From Nonomuraea harbinensis (GTDB lineage Bacteria; Actinomycetota; Actinomycetes; Streptosporangiales; Streptosporangiaceae), in NCBI RefSeq assembly GCF_019396385.1, contig NZ_JAHKRN010000023.1:62001-126000 (forward strand): a stretch of 64,000 bases of DNA, in the 5' to 3' direction. Within the stretch, counting starts at the first letter, position 1. Each line of letters starts with the position of its first letter. A program made the position numbers and the translations under genes. The notes below the pieces were generated by a model that saw nothing but the letters and a program-made list of their open reading frames with translations, did not search any database and had not been told where the DNA came from. Shown in pieces: positions 59,811 through 64,000 of this stretch.

Positions 59811-61340
59811 GTGGCAGATGACTACCTTGTACGGATCGGTCGGCTGATCCGGGACGCGCGGCAGCACCGCGGATGGACGCAGCTCCAGCTGGCGGACGCG
59901 CTGGCGACCAGCCAGAGCGCTATCAACCGGATCGAGCGCGGCAACCAGAACATCAGCCTTGAGATGATCGCCCGGATCGGCGAGGCGCTCGACAGTGAGA
60001 TCGTCTCTCTCGGTTACGCGGGGCCGATGCACCTGCGGGTCGTGGGCGGGCGGCGCCTGTCGGGCAGCATCGAGGTGAAGACGTCGAAGAACGCGTGTGT
60101 GGCGTTGCTGTGCGCGTCGTTGCTGAACTCCGGGCGGACGATCCTGCGCAAGGTGGCGCGGATCGAGGAGGTGTACCGGATCCTGGAGGTGCTGGCGTCG
60201 ATCGGGGTGCGGGCGCGGTGGATCAACGAGGGCAACGATCTGGAGATCGTGCCGCCGGCCCGGCTGGAGCTGGAGTCGATGGACACCGAGGCGGCGCGGC
60301 GTACGCGGAGCGTCATCATGTTCCTGGGTCCGCTGATGCACCGCACGGACGTGTTCCGGATCCCGTACGCGGGGGGTTGTGATCTGGGCACGCGTACGGT
60401 GCAGCCGCACATGTCGGCGCTGCAGCATTTCGGGCTGCACATCACCGCGACCGGTGGTTTCTATCACGCCGAGGTGGAGCGGGGGGTGTCGCCGAAGCGG
60501 GCGATCGTGCTGACGGAGCGCGGTGACACGGTGACGGAGAACGCGCTGCTGGCCGCGGCCCGTCATGACGGGGTGACGGTGATCCGTAACGCCTCCTCCA
60601 ACTACATGGTGCAGGATCTGTGCTTCTTCCTGGAGGAGCTGGGGGTCCGGGTCGAGGGGGTGGGCACGACGACGCTGACGGTGCACGGGGTGCCGGACAT
60701 CGAGCGGGATGTGGACTATTCGCCGTCGGAGGATCCGGTGGAGGCGATGAGCCTGCTGGCCGCCGCGGTGGTGACGTCGTCGGAACTGACGATCTGCCGG
60801 GTGCCGGTGGAGTTCCTGGAGATCGAGCTGGCGGTGCTGGAGGAGATGGGGCTCGACCATGACCGGGGTGAGGAGTACGCGGCGGCCAACGGCCGTACCC
60901 GGCTGGTGGATCTGACGGTGCGGCCGTCGAAGCTCGTCTCCCCCATCGACAAGATCCATCCGATGCCGTTCCCGGGTCTGAACATCGACAACGTGCCGTT
61001 CTTCGCGGCGATCGCGGCGGCGGCGGAGGGGTCGACGCTGATCCACGACTGGGTGTATGACAACCGGGCGATCTACTTGACGGAGCTGACCCGGCTGGGT
61101 GCTTCGGTGAAGCTGCTGGATCCGCATCGGGTGCTGGTGGAGGGGCCGACGCGGTGGCGGTCGGCGGAGATGATGTGCCCGCCGGCGTTGCGGCCCGCGG
61201 TGGTGGTGCTGCTGGCGATGATGGCGGCTGAGGGCACGTCGGTGCTGCGCAACGTGTACGTGATCAACCGTGGTTACGAGGATCTGGCCGAGCGGCTGAA
61301 CGCGCTGGGGGCGCGGATCGAGACCTTCCGCGACATCTGA
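59811..61340 (+). CDS. XRE-type HTH fused to MurA-like UDP-GlcNAc enolpyruvyltransferase
   Basis: A 509-residue fusion. Residues 5-65 are an XRE HTH (RGWTQLQLADALATSQSAIN). From about 72 it is a full MurA/EPSP-type fold: TSKNACVALL with Lys93-Asn94 and YAGGCDLGTRTVQPH with Cys190 at the fosfomycin-target position. MurA adds enolpyruvate to UDP-GlcNAc for peptidoglycan. The fusion suggests an enzyme that also binds DNA, or a regulator that uses the MurA fold as a sensor. GTG 59811 lies 17 bp after the HypX-like gene. The housekeeping MurA is presumably elsewhere. Confidence 0.9.
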   Translation: MADDYLVRIGRLIRDARQHRGWTQLQLADALATSQSAINRIERGNQNISLEMIARIGEALDSEIVSLGYAGPMHLRVVGGRRLSGSIEVKTSKNACVALLCASLLNSGRTILRKVARIEEVYRILEVLASIGVRARWINEGNDLEIVPPARLELESMDTEAARRTRSVIMFLGPLMHRTDVFRIPYAGGCDLGTRTVQPHMSALQHFGLHITATGGFYHAEVERGVSPKRAIVLTERGDTVTENALLAAARHDGVTVIRNASSNYMVQDLCFFLEELGVRVEGVGTTTLTVHGVPDIERDVDYSPSEDPVEAMSLLAAAVVTSSELTICRVPVEFLEIELAVLEEMGLDHDRGEEYAAANGRTRLVDLTVRPSKLVSPIDKIHPMPFPGLNIDNVPFFAAIAAAAEGSTLIHDWVYDNRAIYLTELTRLGASVKLLDPHRVLVEGPTRWRSAEMMCPPALRPAVVVLLAMMAAEGTSVLRNVYVINRGYEDLAERLNALGARIETFRDI

Positions 61341-61404
61341 AAGTGTCGGTGGCGGCCGCTACCGTGTCCTTCTGCTGGATCTTGACGGGAGAAGGGGTGC
61401 ACGG

Positions 61405-62481
61405 GTGCGGCCTGCGGAGCTCGACCGGGTGTCGGTGGCGGAGGCGGCGGACCGCTACGTGGAGCTGGTGCGGGCGAGGGTGCTGACGGGGGCGTTGTCG
61501 GCGGCGACGGCGGAGGTGTACGCGCGTGACGTCGCGACGTTGGTGGAGCTGGCGGGCGCGGGCCGGGTGCTCGACGATCTGACGGGTGCGGATGTCGACG
61601 CGGTGCTGCTGGCCTTCGCCCGCAAGCCCGACGGCCGCCGGCCCGCCGGCGGGGAGGCTGGTGGGCGGGGCCGGCAGTCGGCGTCGTCGCAGGCGCGGTT
61701 CCGGCGGTCGATCTCGGCGTTGTTCAAGCATGCGGCGCTGGTGGGCTGGGTGCAGGTCAATCCGATGACGGTGGCGACGATCACGGCCAGGGAGCGGGGC
61801 GGGCTGCGGCCGGAGCGGCGGGCGCTGACGCGTGAGCAGGCGCAGGGTCTGGTGGGGGCGGCGCGGCGGCTGGGTGAGGAGCCGTCGGGGCCGGGCCGTC
61901 GTGATCAGCGGACGGAGTTGCGTGACGCGTTGATCGTGCTGTTGCTGGCCACGCTGGGGCCGCGGGTGTCGGAGCTGGTGCGGGCCAATGTGGAGGATTT
62001 CTTCACCAATGACGGTGTGCGTTATTGGCGGATCTTCGGCAAGGGCGGGCGGACGCGTGACGTGCCGTTGCCGTCGGACGTGGCGCGGGTGCTGGAGGCC
62101 TATCTGGAGCGGGGCCGTTCGGAGTCGGCGGACAAGGCGTTGCTGCTGTCGTGGCGTGGGCGGCGGCTGGCGCGGGGTGACGTGCAGGCGGTGATCGATC
62201 GGGTGCAGCGGCGGGTGGATCCGGATCGGCGGCGTACGGTCACGCCTCATGGGTTGCGTCACACGACGGCGACGCATCTGCTGGCGGACGCGGTCGACAT
62301 GGACGCGGTGCGGCGGGTGCTGGGGCATGGTGATCTGTCGACGCTGGGGCGTTATCGTGACGAGCTGCCGGGTGAGCTGGAGGTGGCGATGCGGGCTCAT
62401 CCGCTGCTGAAGGAGCCGCGTCCCGGTCGTGTCCGTGACGGGGCGGGGCCGGCCGGGGAAGCCGGCGACGGGCAGGGTTGA
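61405..62481 (+). CDS. Tyrosine recombinase/phage-type integrase family protein
   Basis: A 358-residue tyrosine recombinase. The catalytic set is complete: Arg in GPRVSEL, Lys in GKGGRTRDVPL, His-x2-Arg in HGLRHTTATH, His in LGHGDLST and Tyr in GRYRDE. The SAM-like N-terminal DNA-binding domain is present. GTG 61405 follows GGGAGAAGG. It is longer than XerC/D (about 300), and no excisionase, att repeat or tRNA was found near it. It may be a chromosomal relic of an element or act on its own site. Confidence 0.9.
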   Translation: MRPAELDRVSVAEAADRYVELVRARVLTGALSAATAEVYARDVATLVELAGAGRVLDDLTGADVDAVLLAFARKPDGRRPAGGEAGGRGRQSASSQARFRRSISALFKHAALVGWVQVNPMTVATITARERGGLRPERRALTREQAQGLVGAARRLGEEPSGPGRRDQRTELRDALIVLLLATLGPRVSELVRANVEDFFTNDGVRYWRIFGKGGRTRDVPLPSDVARVLEAYLERGRSESADKALLLSWRGRRLARGDVQAVIDRVQRRVDPDRRRTVTPHGLRHTTATHLLADAVDMDAVRRVLGHGDLSTLGRYRDELPGELEVAMRAHPLLKEPRPGRVRDGAGPAGEAGDGQG

Positions 62482-62974
62482 TCGGCGTTCCCCGCACCAG
62501 CTGGTGACCGTTCACACGGGTCGTGGCGCGGGAGGGTCCGATACCGCCGGAAGCGCGGTGCGAGGGCCCCTGATCGTCTGACGGCTCGACCTCGGTGAAG
62601 CTCTGGCATCGGATCTTTCGCGGTTCTTTCTCGGTGAGTGATCCGAGCTGAAGGCCGGACGCCACTTGCCGTACCTGCTTTGCGGGGTTCCGACCGAGGC
62701 CGTCAGCCGCGTCCCCCTGTGCACGAGCCCGAGGGATAGCTCGGATGTATGAACCTGGCCTGTCCGGGCTGGATCCAGAAAGTTTCAGAGGCCCGCGTCG
62801 TGGCGTCCGGCCCCGCACCCCAGGTCCGGGAGGCGATGGCAGGTTCGCGGCGGCTGTCGTCCGAACGGGGTTCGTTGACCGGCTCGATCCCGGCGTGTTT
62901 CGCTCTCGGCCAGCGACACCGGTGCCACGGAGGCACCTGCTTTCCCGGATCCTGCGGACAAGGAGACGAAGGTC
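62482..62974. other. Intergenic region with a possible catabolite operator
   Basis: About 490 bp without a credible gene. GAAAGTTTC at 62778-62786 is a 9-base palindrome like the GAAA-N-TTTC core of operators that control xylanases and related enzymes in actinomycetes, and it may control the pectinesterase gene. Nothing else stood out. Confidence 0.4.
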
Positions 62975-64000
62975 ATGCCTGACCGTTCGCCGTCGGCCGA
63001 CGGCTCGCTCGCGAACGTCCCGCCCCGGGCCGTGGGGCGGGTTCTCGCTGCTGCCGCGGTGCTGTTCGCCGTCGGGTTGCCGGCTTTACCGGCGGGGGCG
63101 GCGACGCCGGTGGCCGGCGGTGTCTACACGCTGGTGTCGGCTTCCAGCGGTAAATGCGTCAACGTCAGTGGTTCGGCGACCGGCAATGGTGCGCTGCTGG
63201 CGCAGGTGGCCTGTGTGGCGTCCGCGGGTGCGCAGCAGTTCCGGGTCGTCGCCCAGAACGGCGCGTACGGCCTGGTCAACGTGAACAGCGGCCGTTGCGT
63301 CGACGTGCCGAACTATTCCACCGATACCGGTGTCCAGCTGTGGCAGTGGACGTGCGGCGCGAGCGGCAACCAGACGTGGACCCTGACGCCGTCGGCGGTG
63401 GCCGACCGGTTCCTGCTCCGCAGTTCCCACAGCGGGCTGTGCGTCGGCAATAAGGACGGCTCCACCGCGGGCAACAATCCCATCGTTCAGGAGCCCTGCT
63501 CCGACATCGCCCGCATGCAATGGCGCTTCAACCCTGCCGCCGGAACCCCCACCCAACCCCCCGGGTCCACGCTCACGGTGGCGGCCGACGGCAGCGGGCA
63601 GTACCGGACGGTCCAGGCGGCGATCAACGCGGTGCCGTCAGGCAACTCCAGCCGGGTGCTGATCTCCGTCAGACCGGGCACCTACCGCGAGATCGTCACC
63701 ATGAACAAGCCGAACGTCACGCTTCGGGGCGACGGCTCCGGCCCGTCGGCCACCGTTATCGTGAACAACCGCTCCGCCTACACCAGCGGCACCTCCGGGA
63801 GCTTCACGGCGCAGATCTCCGGCCGCGACGCGGTGGTCAGCAACCTGACGATCTCCAACGACTTCGACGAGACCTCCACCCCCGAGGGGCACCAGGCGGT
63901 GGCGCTACGGCTGGACTCCGACCGCGCCGTGCTGACCGACGTCCGGGTGCTGGGCGACCAGGACACCTTCCTGCTCGGCGACTCGGCGCGGGCGTACATG
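62975..64000 (+). CDS. Secreted pectinesterase with N-terminal ricin-type lectin domain (partial)
   Basis: The first 342 codons; the gene runs off the window. ATG 62975 follows AAGGAG. A signal peptide (VGRVLAAAAVLFAVGLPALP, cleaved near GAAT) precedes a ricin-B-like CBM13 domain with three repeats (GKCVNVSGSATGN, GRCVDVPNYSTD, SGLCVGNKDGS). After a Pro/Thr linker the pectin methylesterase barrel begins with ADGSGQYRTVQAAINAVP, then VRPGTYREIV and LTDVRVLGDQDTFLL, where the catalytic Asp and Gln lie. It de-esterifies pectin outside the cell. Confidence 0.93.
   Translation, partial: MPDRSPSADGSLANVPPRAVGRVLAAAAVLFAVGLPALPAGAATPVAGGVYTLVSASSGKCVNVSGSATGNGALLAQVACVASAGAQQFRVVAQNGAYGLVNVNSGRCVDVPNYSTDTGVQLWQWTCGASGNQTWTLTPSAVADRFLLRSSHSGLCVGNKDGSTAGNNPIVQEPCSDIARMQWRFNPAAGTPTQPPGSTLTVAADGSGQYRTVQAAINAVPSGNSSRVLISVRPGTYREIVTMNKPNVTLRGDGSGPSATVIVNNRSAYTSGTSGSFTAQISGRDAVVSNLTISNDFDETSTPEGHQAVALRLDSDRAVLTDVRVLGDQDTFLLGDSARAYM

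Noticed and set aside
61405..62481. Integrase as a sign of a prophage or integrative element
   Set aside because: No structural, excision, replication or transfer gene and no att-like direct repeat or tRNA lies beside it.

Overview
The window is very GC-rich DNA with frequent GTG and TTG starts, ATGA/GTGA stop-start overlaps, and typical actinobacterial families: F420/deazaflavin-type nitroreductase, DUF3052, double SMR pumps, XRE-MurA fusion, SpoIIE-type phosphatase and WYL regulator. It is most likely chromosome from a soil actinomycete, probably Streptosporangiales-like. The order is inferred from gene content only. No rRNA, tRNA, CRISPR array, insertion sequence or prophage was seen.

Region A (1-21.3 kb) is a catabolic gene block. 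It holds a partial HMG-CoA lyase, a CydDC-like ABC pair with a small membrane protein, an MFS transporter, and a left-running seven-gene operon. In reading order that operon encodes an RCCR-like protein, a chlorophyllase-like hydrolase, a Rieske oxygenase, a second bilin-reductase-like protein, a possible calycin barrel, an SDR and an Asp/Glu-racemase-superfamily enzyme. Next come a Dabb protein, a tandem nitrilase, and a second left-running operon: a flavin reductase fused to an HMG-CoA-lyase-like barrel, an acyl-CoA-dehydrogenase-like flavoenzyme, two aldehyde dehydrogenases and an FAD monooxygenase. A divergent IclR regulator ends the block. A palindrome GGAAAC-N3-GTTTCC, or variants of it, lies at each promoter region. 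Chlorophyllase, Rieske oxygenase and RCCR homologues together recall the plant chlorophyll-breakdown pathway. I propose a bacterial tetrapyrrole or chlorophyll catabolic regulon; this is inference, not proven.

Region B (21.3-31.4 kb) is mixed housekeeping and accessory DNA: a SpoIIE phosphatase, a decayed ABC-permease/response-regulator pair, a WYL regulator with a repeat insertion, VOC/AHSA1/ArsR genes, a nitroreductase-hemerythrin fusion, a PrmC-like methyltransferase and small genes. Region C (31.4-47.2 kb) holds a SNF2-SWIM operon, DedA plus a two-component system, a double-MerR regulator divergent from a UvrA-like protein, and a rifampicin monooxygenase (Rox) preceded by a leader peptide and hairpin. 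It also has a frameshifted hypothetical gene and a hydrolase/regulator pair.

Region D (47.3-57.4 kb) shows base composition opposite to both flanks: its + strand is C-rich whatever the gene direction, and both edges carry long perfect inverted repeats. It encodes a class C beta-lactamase-like hydrolase, a lipoprotein esterase, two SMR pumps, a RecD2-like helicase, an L,D-transpeptidase, a radical SAM protein, GNAT, DUF952 and two small paralogous membrane proteins, one of them frameshifted. Region E (57.5-64 kb) has a PPOX protein, a HypX-like protein with altered key residues, an XRE-MurA fusion, a tyrosine recombinase and the start of a secreted pectinesterase with a ricin-type lectin domain.
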